This document shows positions 53,863 through 63,523 of a stretch of DNA of 64,000 bases, piece after piece. The stretch covers positions 32,575,595-32,639,594 of the forward strand of contig OY757939.1 in assembly GCA_963585895.1 (NCBI GenBank). The letters are read 5' to 3'. Both the position numbers and the translations under genes were made by a program. The notes under the pieces were generated by a model. The model was given only the letters and a program-made list of their open reading frames with translations, did not search any database and had not been told where the DNA came from. Every line of letters starts with the position of its first letter. Positions within the stretch are counted from its first letter, which is position 1. The stretch is from Sepioteuthis lessoniana (taxonomy: Eukaryota; Mollusca; Cephalopoda; Myopsida; Loliginidae).

Positions 53863-56202
53863 ATGGACAAAATAGAGAACTTTTTAAAAGAACCCTCCAT
53901 GGAAAAGTTGGAGAGGCTGAGAAAAAGCGAGATAATAAAAATTGGCGAGAAGCTTGAGTTAAATGTTGAAAATTCTATGAGGAAACATGAACTCGTTATA
54001 AAAATAGCAAGACACATGGTCGACGAAAATGTTTTCGAGGAAGCAGTATTAGAAGAGCTGCCAACGGAAATGATAAGAATGACTCCAGAAGAAATTGAAC
54101 TGGAGAAAATTAAAATACAAGCACAAATGGAACTACAGAGAAATAAAATGGAACTGGAGAAAATAAAAATTCAGCAAGAAACAAGGCTGCGAGAAGTCGA
54201 CTTGGCAATAAGAGGACGTAAAGAAAGCCATGACAGTTTCGAAGTAACGAAGCAAGCGAGGCTAGTCCCAAAATTTGAAGAAGCCAACGTGGACGGATAC
54301 TTCGCACATTTTGAGCGAACCGCGCTAAATCTTGGATGGCCGAAAGAATGCTGGTCGATGCTACTCCAAACTGTGCTGACAGGAAAAGCACAGAGAGCAT
54401 ATGCAACTCTGCCCACAGAAAATTGCGCCGACTATGATTTGGTGAAAGCAGCGGTTCTTAAAAGCTTCGAGTTGGTTCCAGAAGCTTATAGACAGAAATT
54501 CAGAACACAGAGAAAAACTGAAAACCAGTCTCATGTGGAATTTCTGAGAGAAAAGGAGAACGCGCTGGATAAGTGGTGTGACTCTAAGAGGATAGACGGA
54601 GATGCTGAGAAACTCCGGCAGCTAATATTAGCTGAAGAATTTTTAAACTGTGTGCCAGAAGAAGTCAGGGTTCACCTAAGTGAAAGAAAAACTGACGTGA
54701 CCTATGAAATGGCCGCACTAGCAGACGAATACATCCTCACACACCGAAAGACGAAGGAAAAAACGTTCACGGGAAACAGAGTGAAGTTTAAAGCTGAGTT
54801 AAGACCTAAGGAAGAAAATAGAAGGACCTTCCAAAGTAGCAGCAGAAAAGTGGTCTGCTGCAAATGCGGAAAGGCTGGACACATAGCCATAAGGTGTCAG
54901 CTTGGAAAAGGTCCTGAAAGAAACCAGACCCAGCCGAGAAAACCACAGGGAGCTGTCACGACCGCTAGAGTAGACAAGTCTTATCGACCTTGGACGAAGA
55001 GAGGTGTGATAAGAAGTCCACACGGAGGACCAGTGGAAGTCTCAATTTTACGAGATACCGGAGCATCTCAGTCGTTACTTCTACGAAATAAATTACCTAA
55101 AAGGGTAATAGAAGCAACACGTGAGACTGTGATGATAGAGGGTATCGGCGGAAAGAGGGTAAAAATACCGCTGTGTAAAATAACACTGAAGTCCCAGTGG
55201 AAAAATGGACCAATTAAAGTTGGTGTGGTAGACAAGCTACCTATGAAAGGAATTTCCCTCATACTGGGAAATGAGATAGAAACAAAAGGGTGTCACCCGA
55301 AAAAGCCGGCGAAAATGAGCGCCAAAAATGAAGAAAGAAAGATGGCGAGAACGAACGCCCAGCATGGAGACAAGATGGCGACTGAGCCACGTGGGAGATA
55401 TAAACGACACAGTCGCTCGCAAAGTGAGAAGGTGGAAAGAAAAGAAGTGAACCTTCCACCCCTCAATAAACAAGAAGATAAAAGGACCAGTCGTCAGAAA
55501 AAGGATGAAGGTCTAACGAATATTAGGAATAAATTCCCTAATACTTATCGAGAGGATAAGAGGAAAATAAGAGGACCCTCACAAGTGGCTAAGAAGGAAG
55601 AATTTAAGAAGGGCGACGAAGTCCTGCTACTATCATCAAATAAAGGACCACACTGTGATGGACAATATGTAGGTCCCTACGTAATATCACAGAGAATAGA
55701 CAAGAGGACATATAGAATTGATACCAACGAGGGAAAGAAGAAGACACAAGTGTGTCACTCAAACAAATTGAAGAGATATGTCCGTCAAGAAGGCCAACAT
55801 CGAAAAATTGAGAACTCGGCAATGCCGAATAAATTCGAGGAAAAATTAGGACAGTTGTCTATTTCAGAGAGAGGGGACTTAGAGAAATTAATAAAAAAAA
55901 TACCCAGGTTTATTTCTCTAACGCCCTACGAAAATGTAGTAGCAGAATATTCCCTCATAGTTGTTGAGAGAAAGAAAGAGAGAGAGAGAGAAACTAAAGA
56001 AAATGAGGAATTCTCGTCCCCAATGTTGAAATATGAGATGGACGAGAAAGTGGTTCGTCAACAAGTGACGAATAGGGGAAAGAGAGAAAAGAAAAGGAAG
56101 TTTTCTCCCCAAAGCTTGACAATTAAAATTATAAAGTCGTCAAAGGTGACGAAGAAAGAAAGAAAGAAAGAAGGACTTACCTCCTCAAGGTTTGAAATAT
56201 GA
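53863..56202 (+). CDS. Gypsy B Gag-protease-integrase C-terminus fusion (779 aa)
   Basis: One uninterrupted frame from ATG 53863. Domains by residue: basic N-terminus 1-70; Glu/Lys-rich coiled coil about 75-120 (MELEKIKIQQETRLREVDL); Gag core about 130-300 (YFAHFERTALNLGWPKECW, ELVPEAYRQKFR, LRQLILAEEFLNCVP); CCHC knuckle about 331-345 (CCKCGKAGHIAIRC); protease motif DTGAS at 398-402 with LILGNE further on; a Lys/Arg-rich low-complexity junction 470-570; integrase C-terminal domain about 580-640 (KKGDEVLLL, GPYVISQRIDKRTYRI); then about 660-690 a segment like the lead-in to gypsy RT (LSISERGDLEKLIKK). RT, RNase H and the integrase core are absent. Gag could assemble particles and the protease could process it; other steps need a helper. 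Confidence 0.85.
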   Translation: MDKIENFLKEPSMEKLERLRKSEIIKIGEKLELNVENSMRKHELVIKIARHMVDENVFEEAVLEELPTEMIRMTPEEIELEKIKIQAQMELQRNKMELEKIKIQQETRLREVDLAIRGRKESHDSFEVTKQARLVPKFEEANVDGYFAHFERTALNLGWPKECWSMLLQTVLTGKAQRAYATLPTENCADYDLVKAAVLKSFELVPEAYRQKFRTQRKTENQSHVEFLREKENALDKWCDSKRIDGDAEKLRQLILAEEFLNCVPEEVRVHLSERKTDVTYEMAALADEYILTHRKTKEKTFTGNRVKFKAELRPKEENRRTFQSSSRKVVCCKCGKAGHIAIRCQLGKGPERNQTQPRKPQGAVTTARVDKSYRPWTKRGVIRSPHGGPVEVSILRDTGASQSLLLRNKLPKRVIEATRETVMIEGIGGKRVKIPLCKITLKSQWKNGPIKVGVVDKLPMKGISLILGNEIETKGCHPKKPAKMSAKNEERKMARTNAQHGDKMATEPRGRYKRHSRSQSEKVERKEVNLPPLNKQEDKRTSRQKKDEGLTNIRNKFPNTYREDKRKIRGPSQVAKKEEFKKGDEVLLLSSNKGPHCDGQYVGPYVISQRIDKRTYRIDTNEGKKKTQVCHSNKLKRYVRQEGQHRKIENSAMPNKFEEKLGQLSISERGDLEKLIKKIPRFISLTPYENVVAEYSLIVVERKKERERETKENEEFSSPMLKYEMDEKVVRQQVTNRGKREKKRKFSPQSLTIKIIKSSKVTKKERKKEGLTSSRFEI

Positions 56203-56489
56203 TACGGCCAAAAGCCGAGAGAGAAAAAGAAAGAAAGGAAAACGAGATTAAAGAAAAAGAAAAGGGAGAGAGAGAGAGAAAGAAAGAGGAGAGAAATTGT
56301 TTTCCCCTATAGTGAAAATTAGGAAGGACGAAAAAAGGAAAAGGAAAGAATTCGTCAAAGCGTGAAGAAGAAAGGGGATGAAAGAAAAGTAAAGTGAGAA
56401 AAAAAAATGAAAGAAAAGGAGAAAGAACAGTGAATTGAATTGCCTTTTTTTTTTCTATGATATTTCTATTCCTCCCCCTTTCTTCTCTT
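56203..56489 (+). other. Purine-rich spacer of gypsy B
   Basis: GA-rich degenerate DNA between the stop codon and the polypurine tract. It may be expanded simple repeat replacing deleted pol sequence. No motif is seen. Confidence 0.5.
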
Positions 56490-56500
56490 AAGGAAGGAGG
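56490..56500 (+). promoter_or_regulatory. Polypurine tract of gypsy B
   Basis: AAGGAAGGAGG directly before the 3' LTR, the usual place for plus-strand priming. Confidence 0.75.
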
Positions 56501-57536
56501 TGTCACGTGATGGCTCACGGAGACGAGGAGGTGGGAATGATACTCCCCCCCGTTGAACTAACATTATCTAGGAGTCAAAAAGTGACCGTTAAGAGAGAAT
56601 GTAGGTCACACAGATGTTCGCACCTAAGTGACCTTGGGTCGCCGGACATCGGAAGGGGAAAGAGAAAATGAAGCCAAATGATTGGTGGGGGGACCCCAAA
56701 CGGAAGTGGGGTTCCCTTCCCCTCAACGGAAGAAAATACAAAAAAAGGCAGTTTTTGAGCAAGTCTGGTGGCAGACGGACGATAGCCATTTTACTCCGGG
56801 CTAAAGACAAAAAGACTGAGACACGAGGGACTCCAAAATCCTTCAAGCCAGCATTAAAAACAGTACAAAGTCTATTAGCCCGTGAAAGAAGAGAAATTCT
56901 CCAGTGGAACCCCGTCAAAAAAATAAGATAAGTAACTTTGGGACATTTTTCCGCTACACCCAAATTTTGTTACCACTCTCTCTCTCTCAATTTGGAAAAG
57001 GATAAAAGCCAGGAAAAGACATTTATATTCATGGACTATCCTATTATATATCTTTGACATTTTGAACGTATATATATATATAACCGTAGTAAAGAACCTA
57101 TGTATTTTCATTTTACCATGTGGTCTATGTTATTATTTCATGCTTTCCTTTCAGCTTCTATTCGCCTTACATTATCTTGCTTAGAACTGTCCTATTAATT
57201 CCTAAAGTATCACACGGGAAACCGGAGTTGCCGACTGTAGCAATATTAATATTATTACAACTAAGACCTATAGGCCCGTATTCTTCTATTATCTAAGGGG
57301 AAGAAGTTTAGCGGCCTGGTGGGTGTGTGATAGTGTGAAATTTTGGACCCCTTTGCCAGCGGTGGCCAGTCTGGCCCTAAATTATTCCCTCACGTAATAT
57401 GCCAGTTCTTATCTGCCTGAGAAAAGAACTCTGAACAGGACTTATTTCTGTAGGGGATCAAGTGCCAACCTGCCCCGTCTTCACACGTGCGAAAATAAAG
57501 TCCCATTTAGGGATTTTAGTTAATTTCCCCGTCACA
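56501..57536 (+). repeat. Gypsy B 3' LTR
   Basis: Same length as the 5' LTR and nearly identical. AATAAA at 57494-57499 could serve as polyadenylation signal. The terminal CCCCGTCACA differs from the 5' copy's CCCCCCCACA. Confidence 0.95.
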
Positions 57537-57880
57537 ATCGAGACACGCCTTAACGAGAGCATCAGAACCGACATGTTCTCCAATCTAATGGCCCCCATAA
57601 ACGAACTAAACAAGCCCGGACGGACATTCGTCTGGACCGAAGGGGCCAACAAGGCTTTCAATAAAATTAAGAAGCGCCTCGCTTCACCGCCAATCATCTC
57701 ATTCCCCGACTTCACCGGACTCTTTACCCTCACCACCGACGCCAGCGATATCGCATGTGGGGCCATTCTCATGCAAGAGAATAAACACGGCCAAAAGAAA
57801 ATAATAGCAGTGGCCTCACACAGCTACTCCGGACAAAATATCTCCACCAAGCCCATGACTGTGTCAACCACTCAGGGATC
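57537..57880 (+). pseudogene. Gypsy A RT end and truncated RNase H
   Basis: The gypsy A frame resumes after the insertion: RT thumb (NLMAPINELNKPG, AFNKIKKRLASPP), then the RNase H start LTTDASDIACGAILMQ with its first catalytic Asp. The domain stops after about 40 residues and jumps to integrase sequence, so the remaining catalytic residues are missing. This is a deletion separate from the gypsy B insertion. Confidence 0.8.
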
Positions 57881-59137
57881 TCCCGCATGCAGGAACACCT
57901 ATCCAGCTACTGGTGGGAGTTCAAAAATCGCGATATCAGGGCGTATGTTCAGTCATGCCAAACCTGCGCTAAACGCAAGGGAAATTACGGCATGCGCCGA
58001 AACTGGTCCACGGGCCATTGCAAGAGAGGCGGAAAACCATTCGAGGTTGTCTACATAGATTTTGTCTCAATGCCCCTCTCAAAGGGCAAGCGGTACATCC
58101 TTACTATTCTTGACAGCTTCAGCCACCACCTCATGGCCATGCCATGTGCCAGAGACCGCGCAATCGACGCAGCCCGCGGACTCTACCAGTTCTTTCTTCG
58201 TCACCGCGAGATTCCCCGCATTGTCTCCTCCGACCGAGGAACCCACTTCACTGGTGAGGTCTACAAGGAATTTTGTGACCTAACCTCGATCACCCGGGAA
58301 CTTCACTGCCCGTGGCGACCACAAAGCTCGGGGAACATTGAGAGGCAACACCGGACCTTAAAAAACGCCCTTTACATGATCTGCGAAGACAAAAACTGTG
58401 AATGGACGGACGTTCTCGAATCGACAGTTTCCTCAATGAATGCCACAGCCAACACCGCCACTGGTGCATCCCCGCATTACATTATCACCGGCCGCCAACC
58501 AAACATTGGTCTACCGAAGATCCCCTGCCAAGACGTTAACAACCCAGGTGCTTACGGTATGCAGATAAACGCTTTGCTCCGACAGGTGCATCAAAGAGTC
58601 GCCTCGGCGAACAACGAGGCTGACCACAAAATGGAAGCCAAACTGAACCGCAGCATCTTCAAAGACCCGATACAAGTCGGTGATAAGGTGCTACTCCACC
58701 GACCGCAATCCGCAACAGCCCACTTGTCTCACCTGCCTTGGATAGGTGACTTTGAGGTCACCAAAACGAACGGTTTGGTGGTCCAAGTGAAAAACGAAAA
58801 CTGTGAAACGCATTGGGTTCACCGCGGACACGTTCGTCGACTCGTACCGCGACCAAATGACCTGCAGCACATGCATCGACCACCCTCACCTCCAGCTCTA
58901 TCCCCACCTCACCAAATTCCCAATCACCCGTCGACACGACCACTCCTACCTCCTTGTCCACCCCGGCAACCTACCCATCACCCGTTGTCACGACTCCCTA
59001 CACTTTCGTCAGGGGAGCATCTTGTCGCAAATGACTGCAGTTCCGGAGACAAAACCCAAAACCCAACGAAAAGAACAACACGCGGGCAACTCCCAGCACG
59101 CTTTAAAGACTTTGTTATGTGCCAAAAAACAAAATAA
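57880..59137 (+). CDS. Gypsy A integrase
   Basis: An open frame of about 416 codons. It shows the N-terminal zinc-binding end (CQTC about 57957-57966), the catalytic core with D in VYIDFVSM (58058-58060), D in SSDRGTHF (58232-58234) and E in GNIERQHR (58340-58342), giving D,D35E, then a C-terminal DNA-binding domain (GDKVLLHRP, WIGDFEVTKTNGLVVQV). A Pro-rich tail follows. The enzyme inserts element DNA into the genome. The frame is intact, but it lacks its own polyprotein context because upstream RNase H is deleted. Confidence 0.85.
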
Positions 59138-59215
59138 ATAATACACAACACCAAAACAAAACACGCACGTAAGCAAGCACTAACAACATAGCAACCTCAA
59201 ATCATGGTAAGATCT

Positions 59216-59223
59216 AGGGGAGC
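59216..59223 (+). promoter_or_regulatory. Polypurine tract of gypsy A
   Basis: AGGGGAGC directly before the 3' LTR; short but correctly placed. Confidence 0.55.
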
Positions 59224-61369
59224 TGTTACAAGATGAGATCTTGCCTTGATTTGAAAAAAACAAAAAGAAAGGAGAAAAGAAGAAAAGAAAAAAAAAAACG
59301 GAAGTTACCACTTCGAGTTCTCAACTCAAAATGAAAAGTTAGTCATTCACGCATCGGCTCCGCGCAGAACTTCCGTTTGCGATAAATTAACAAAAAAAAA
59401 AAAAAAATACTTTAATAAATATCCAATCGTAACGCTTCCCGCGGGGCACAAAAATTGCTGTTTCTGAGCCTACAAAAAAGATACAAATAGACGGACCAAA
59501 TAATTATTAGTCAGAACCGCTCTGGGGAGGTGCAAGGCCGATGGTCCGTAGGGAGGTCTGTATCCAACGTACACGCAACGGGGGTCTGGGTATGCCTGAT
59601 CTGGAGAGCCATTAGCTTGCTGAAAGACTTGCATACCTCGGCCGGGCCTTGACGGGGGACTCAGTGTGGAGACGAAAGGCGAGTCGGACTTTTCCTCGTC
59701 TCAAGTCAGACCCAAAGGCTGAAGGTCGACGTAAGCCTTTGGGCGAAGCACTGTTTGTCCGCGAGTGCCGAAAGGCCCTTCGTAACCTTCTTGGGTCCAG
59801 TGACCTTTCACGGCCTCGGAAAGAGCTATATCGGGAGTTAGTGGTGGGTTCCGCTTCTGATCCTCTTTGCGAGCGGCGAGGCTGGACGGCGGAGGAGATC
59901 CGCTCTCACTGGAATTGGGTGCCAGGATCGAGCTTCTTGAACAACTCCGAGTTCTCGCTCACCTGGCGACTTGTACGGAATGCGTTACCCCTTGTCGGCT
60001 TGAACTACAGAGTGGGCCTAGCAGACATGCCTGATTGTCCTCGCTGCGGCAATGGATTAGAAGAAACGGCTGAGCACGCCTTCTACTATTGCGAGCGAGT
60101 TTGCCCGTTTTGGGATCACGTCGGGGAGTGGACGGCTCGCATCGAACCCAAGCAGCTCGTGCTGCTCGACGTTAGTTACGTCGTGGACAACGTTCTTCCT
60201 CAGAAGGTGGGTGAATGCAGCGAGCCTGGTCGTAAGAAAGGGGGCAACGTTGGAGTCATCCTTCCCTCCTCTGCCCGCCCATGGCGTCTACAGTACGGGT
60301 CCTTCGGGACCGCACCTCCGGTAAGTAGGCAATGCTTTTCCCTTGTAACCTAGTTAGCAGTATGCTGTCAGTCATTGTCCCCGTCATCTAGTCATTAGTA
60401 TTCAAGATCTTCCCCATCCCCATTATTTTTGTACCTCAAGCCGTATCCCAGTCCGCTTTTACTGAAGATCTTGAACATTCACATGTATAAAAATCATATT
60501 ACCAACTTGTATCGACCCATACCGCGCCCGACCCTTTATTTCTTTTCCCCCTTATAGATTAGGATCCCAGTCCCACCTAGGGCAGGTCCGACTTGTTTCC
60601 GGTTCTTTCGCCCCGGAAAACAGTCGGCCTCTAATTTTATAGACGGGGTGATGGGAGGGCAACCAAACGGGGGATTTTTCCTTTGTTCCTTTGTTTTTGT
60701 ATATATTTCGGGTTTTTTTCTCCCATCCCCATCATATGAATTCATTTGTAAAAATCACAAGTTGTAAATAAAATCATGCATCACTTCCGGGGTTTTTAAG
60801 TAGGTCTTTCTTCATAGAGCAAATGTGGTATTTTGGTGGTAGCAGCGCGCATGGCGACGGATGAATGACTATATATTGTATTGTTGAATGGGTCGGCGAA
60901 TGTGGCTAGCTAGGTCCCCTTAGTAAAAACATAGTTAAATGCAAGACCGCACCCTTCCCCTTCCCCCCAAAACTTAAGGCCTTGTGCCTTCCTGTAACTA
61001 ACAGGAAATAAACAGAACTGCTCCTTCACACGACTCGTGTTAAAGATTCTACGCCACCGTCCGGCGCCTGTCATCCGATACTTCAAATGATCGCCTCCGT
61101 TAGGAACGCTGCCCTTGTTTCCAAGAAAACCATCCCTTCACCACGAGACAAGTACAGTACATGAACTTTGTAACTATCACCCTGAACTCATTCTTTAACT
61201 ATTAACATATTTCTCCATTCTGTTCTCTGTGCTTAATTTATTTATAAAAATTTTCTACAACATCTTTACTGTGTTATTGTGAGTATCTATACGTTCTTTG
61301 TTTTGCAACCATACGCATTTCTCGCCCATAACATTCATATCACAGATATCAACAACTCAGAATATAACA
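59224..61369 (+). repeat. Gypsy A 3' LTR (2146 bp, contains deleted LINE)
   Basis: It has the same ends as the 5' LTR. The LINE inside has lost the equivalent of 45198-47715 (2518 bp; joined at shared GCTC) and of 48395-48588 (194 bp). With small indels this accounts for the length difference between the LTRs. The right-hand LINE duplication is kept at 61013-61028. Confidence 0.9.
59524..60353 (+). pseudogene. LINE ORF2 C-terminal remnant in 3' LTR
   Basis: It matches the last third of the ORF2 in the 5' LTR, including the finger CPRCGNGLEETAEH...C. An open frame runs 59649-60353. Downstream of the 194-bp deletion the frame is shifted, so the end differs. No catalytic RT motif remains. Divergence from the 5' LTR copy looks like a few percent. 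Confidence 0.85.
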
Positions 61370-61373
61370 TGTT
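61370..61373. repeat. Target duplication TGTT, right of gypsy A
   Basis: Pairs with 44891-44894. Confidence 0.85.
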
Positions 61374-61384
61374 CTTATATTGGC

Positions 61385-61650
61385 ACTACACAATCTTCCT
61401 CTTAGTTTTATTCTCTATCTTTCTATCTTTCAATCTCTTTTTACCCTCTATCTTTTAAAAAATCTTTCTGCAATTTTTCTCCAAAATTTCTATCTCTTTC
61501 TCTTTATCTGTTTTTTTTTCTCTTTTTCTTTCTCTTGCTTTTCTTCATTTTTTCTTCTTCTCTTTACTTTCTCTCTTTATTTCTTTATCTTATTTTCTTT
61601 CTCTTTCTTTTCTCTCTTTTTCTTTCTCTCTTTTTCTCTCTCTTTTGCTT

Positions 61651-61692
<42 letters not shown>

Positions 61693-61800
61693 TTTTTTTC
61701 TTGCTCTCTTTTTCATTCTCTCTTTTCCCTTTTCTCTTTTCCTTTTCTCTTTCTCTCTTCTTCCACTCTCTTTTTCTTTCTTTCTTTCTTTTTCCTGTTA
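61385..61800. repeat. TTTC/TCTT-rich pyrimidine tract
   Basis: Similar to 42870-43800, with a perfect (TTTC) block at about 61651-61692. Open frames across it are artefacts. Confidence 0.95.
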
Positions 61801-62149
61801 ACATTTTTCTCTCTATATTTTCTAGGAGTGTAGCCAGAGTTTTAAGTGTGAGAGATGAGAGGGCTAGAAATGCATGGCTCCTTAAGGCCCTCCTTTCGAC
61901 ATTTTGTCTGAAAAAAAAAAATTCCAATCAATAGATCCGCACTATTACTTAATCAGTGAAAAACAACACCCAAAGCTAATCTATTAGATTAAGGATCAGT
62001 ACAATGCACATCTGAGTTAAGACATGAACAAATTAGGGGCTTAGTTCCTGAAGGGCTTCATCTTAACATAATGAGATTTGATGTAAAAGGAAAAATTATA
62101 GCAGGTGCTATCATTTAATTTGTTGATCTACATCTTTTGATTTACATTT
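61801..62149. other. Unassigned stretch
   Basis: AT-rich, no repeat family or coding motif that I recognise. Confidence 0.4.
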
Positions 62150-62990
62150 TTTGGTTTGGTTTGGTTGCGTTTCATGGCATATCAATCATTGTAGGTTATT
62201 TAATGCTGTATCCTCTTTACACATATATATTGCGTTTTATTGGTTGCGTTTCATGGCATATCAATCATTGTAGGTTATTTAATGCTGTATCCTCTTTACA
62301 CATATATATTGCGTTTTATTGGTTGCGTTTTATGGCATATCAATCATTGTAGGTTTTATTGGTTGCGTTTTATTGGTTGCGTTTTATGGCATATCCTCTT
62401 TACACATATATATTGTGTTTTATTGGTTGCGTTTTATGGCATATCAATCATTGTAGGTTTTATTGGTTGCGTTTTATTGGTTGCGTTTTATGGCATATCA
62501 ATCATTGTAGGTTATTTAATGCCGTATCCTCTTTACACATATCTATTAAATATGTATATATGATTTGTAAAGTCATTTTATAGATAACATTCTAAAATGA
62601 GCCTGAGCTCTTTTGTACACAGTACACAGTACAAATATTCAAGTATTGCTATATATTTTGCTATGTATTTTGTACACAGTACACAGTACAAGTATTCAAG
62701 TATTGCTATATAACACGCAATTTAATTTTAGTCATTTGTTAGCACACATAGTGTGTTCTATTTGACCTATAGATAGGACAACATCTGGTGTTACCACTCC
62801 GGGTCAGAGTAGACCTGGGAGCAATGGCAACAAAAGGGTAATCTACATTCCCCAAATCTCCAAGGCTGGAGCCTCGCCATCAGATGGTTTGATGTCATAT
62901 CCATGATACTCATTAGAAGGTAGTCTTACCCCTCTGTAGAGATGCAGTCAGTGTATTTTACTGCCCCAGCTGATTGGGTTTATATTTTTT
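62150..62990 (+). repeat. R1 repeat with tandemly amplified head
   Basis: The head (GGCATATCAATCATTGTAGG) is repeated in a 79-bp-period array with nested partial units up to about 62545, followed by internal units (GTACACAGTACACAGTAC) and the tail to CCAGCTGATTGGG. Confidence 0.8.
62162..62545 (+). repeat. 79-bp tandem array of R1 heads
   Basis: TGGTTGCGTTTYATGGCAT starts at 62162, 62241 and 62320 (period 79). Then come shortened units joined by GTTTTATTGGTTGCG. The last unit returns to GGTTATTTAATGCC. Confidence 0.9.
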
Positions 62991-63205
62991 GTGTAGTTTT
63001 TATAGTTTTTTTGCACAGTTATATGATATAAATTATTCCTACCTAATTCTAATAATTTGCAAACAGATCTATTTGACCCATAGATGAGAACCTAACAAGT
63101 TCTACCATTCTAGGTCAGAGTTGACCTGGGAGTCATGGCAATGAAGCGGTACTCCTCACTCTCCAGAGTTCTAGAACTGGAACCTCATCACCAGATGCAG
63201 TTTCA
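62990..63205 (+). repeat. R2 tail fragment
   Basis: One internal unit, then GATCTATTTGACCCATAGAT, AGGTCAGAGTTGACCTGGG and CACCAGATGCAGTTT. It is cut by a LINE. Confidence 0.7.
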
Positions 63206-63323
63206 TCATCATCATCATCATATCGTGTGGGCAGCACGGATATCCCTGACCCTCTCTCGCCACTCCTCCCTATCGTTCATCGCCCTAGGCAGGTCTTCAG
63301 GACAACAACCTGTATCCTCACAT
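63206..63323 (-). mobile_element. RTE-like LINE 3' end, third copy, cut by gap
   Basis: The minus strand reads EEWRERVRDIRA and DTGCCPEDLPRAMNDRE, as at 6857 and 14027. It ends in a CATCATCATCATCAT tract. The rest is lost in the N run. Confidence 0.8.
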
Positions 63324-63523
63324 NNNNNNNNNNNNNNNNNNNNNNNNNNNNNNNNNNNNNNNNNNNNNNNNNNNNNNNNNNNNNNNNNNNNNNNNNNNNN
63401 NNNNNNNNNNNNNNNNNNNNNNNNNNNNNNNNNNNNNNNNNNNNNNNNNNNNNNNNNNNNNNNNNNNNNNNNNNNNNNNNNNNNNNNNNNNNNNNNNNNN
63501 NNNNNNNNNNNNNNNNNNNNNNN
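63324..63523. other. Assembly gap (200 N)
   Basis: Unsequenced; protein frames drawn across it are meaningless. Confidence 1.

Larger units (their letters stand above)
52587..57536 (+). mobile_element. Gypsy B: non-autonomous LTR retrotransposon (Gmr1-like relative) nested in gypsy A pol
   Basis: A 4950-bp element with 1036-bp LTRs (52587-53622, 56501-57536) running TGTCAC...CACA, flanked by ATCG. A primer-binding candidate lies at 53632-53649 and the purine tract AAGGAAGGAGG ends at 56500. The single long ORF (53863-56202) encodes Gag, a CCHC knuckle, a DTGAS protease and the integrase C-terminal domain, but no RT, RNase H or integrase core. The two LTRs differ at about seven positions by my reading, six of them in the last ~70 bp. 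It therefore inserted recently and must have used enzymes supplied in trans. Its Gag style and the integrase-before-RT order suggest the Gmr1-like group of Ty3/gypsy; that assignment is inference. Confidence 0.93.
44895..61369 (+). mobile_element. Gypsy A: Ty3/gypsy LTR retrotransposon with a LINE inside both LTRs
   Basis: The element is 16.5 kb in total, bounded by 5'-TG...CA-3' LTRs and a 4-bp duplication TGTT (44891-44894 and 61370-61373). Order: 5' LTR 44895-49765; primer-binding candidate at 49767; Gag with a CCCH finger; DSG protease; reverse transcriptase with YIDD; [gypsy B insertion 52587-57536]; partial RNase H; integrase with D,D35E; purine tract AGGGGAGC at 59216-59223; 3' LTR 59224-61369. 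Protease-RT-RNase H-integrase order and the short duplication fit Ty3/gypsy. It cannot move itself: Gag and pol are frameshifted, RNase H is truncated and pol is split. The LTR arms differ by roughly 2% by eye, so it is older than gypsy B. Confidence 0.92.

Noticed and set aside
61380..61934. Phe/Leu/Ser-rich frame and its antisense Lys/Glu-rich frame
   Set aside because: Same artefact in the second pyrimidine tract.
62137..62583. Tandemly repeated peptide frames
   Set aside because: They only translate the R1-head array.
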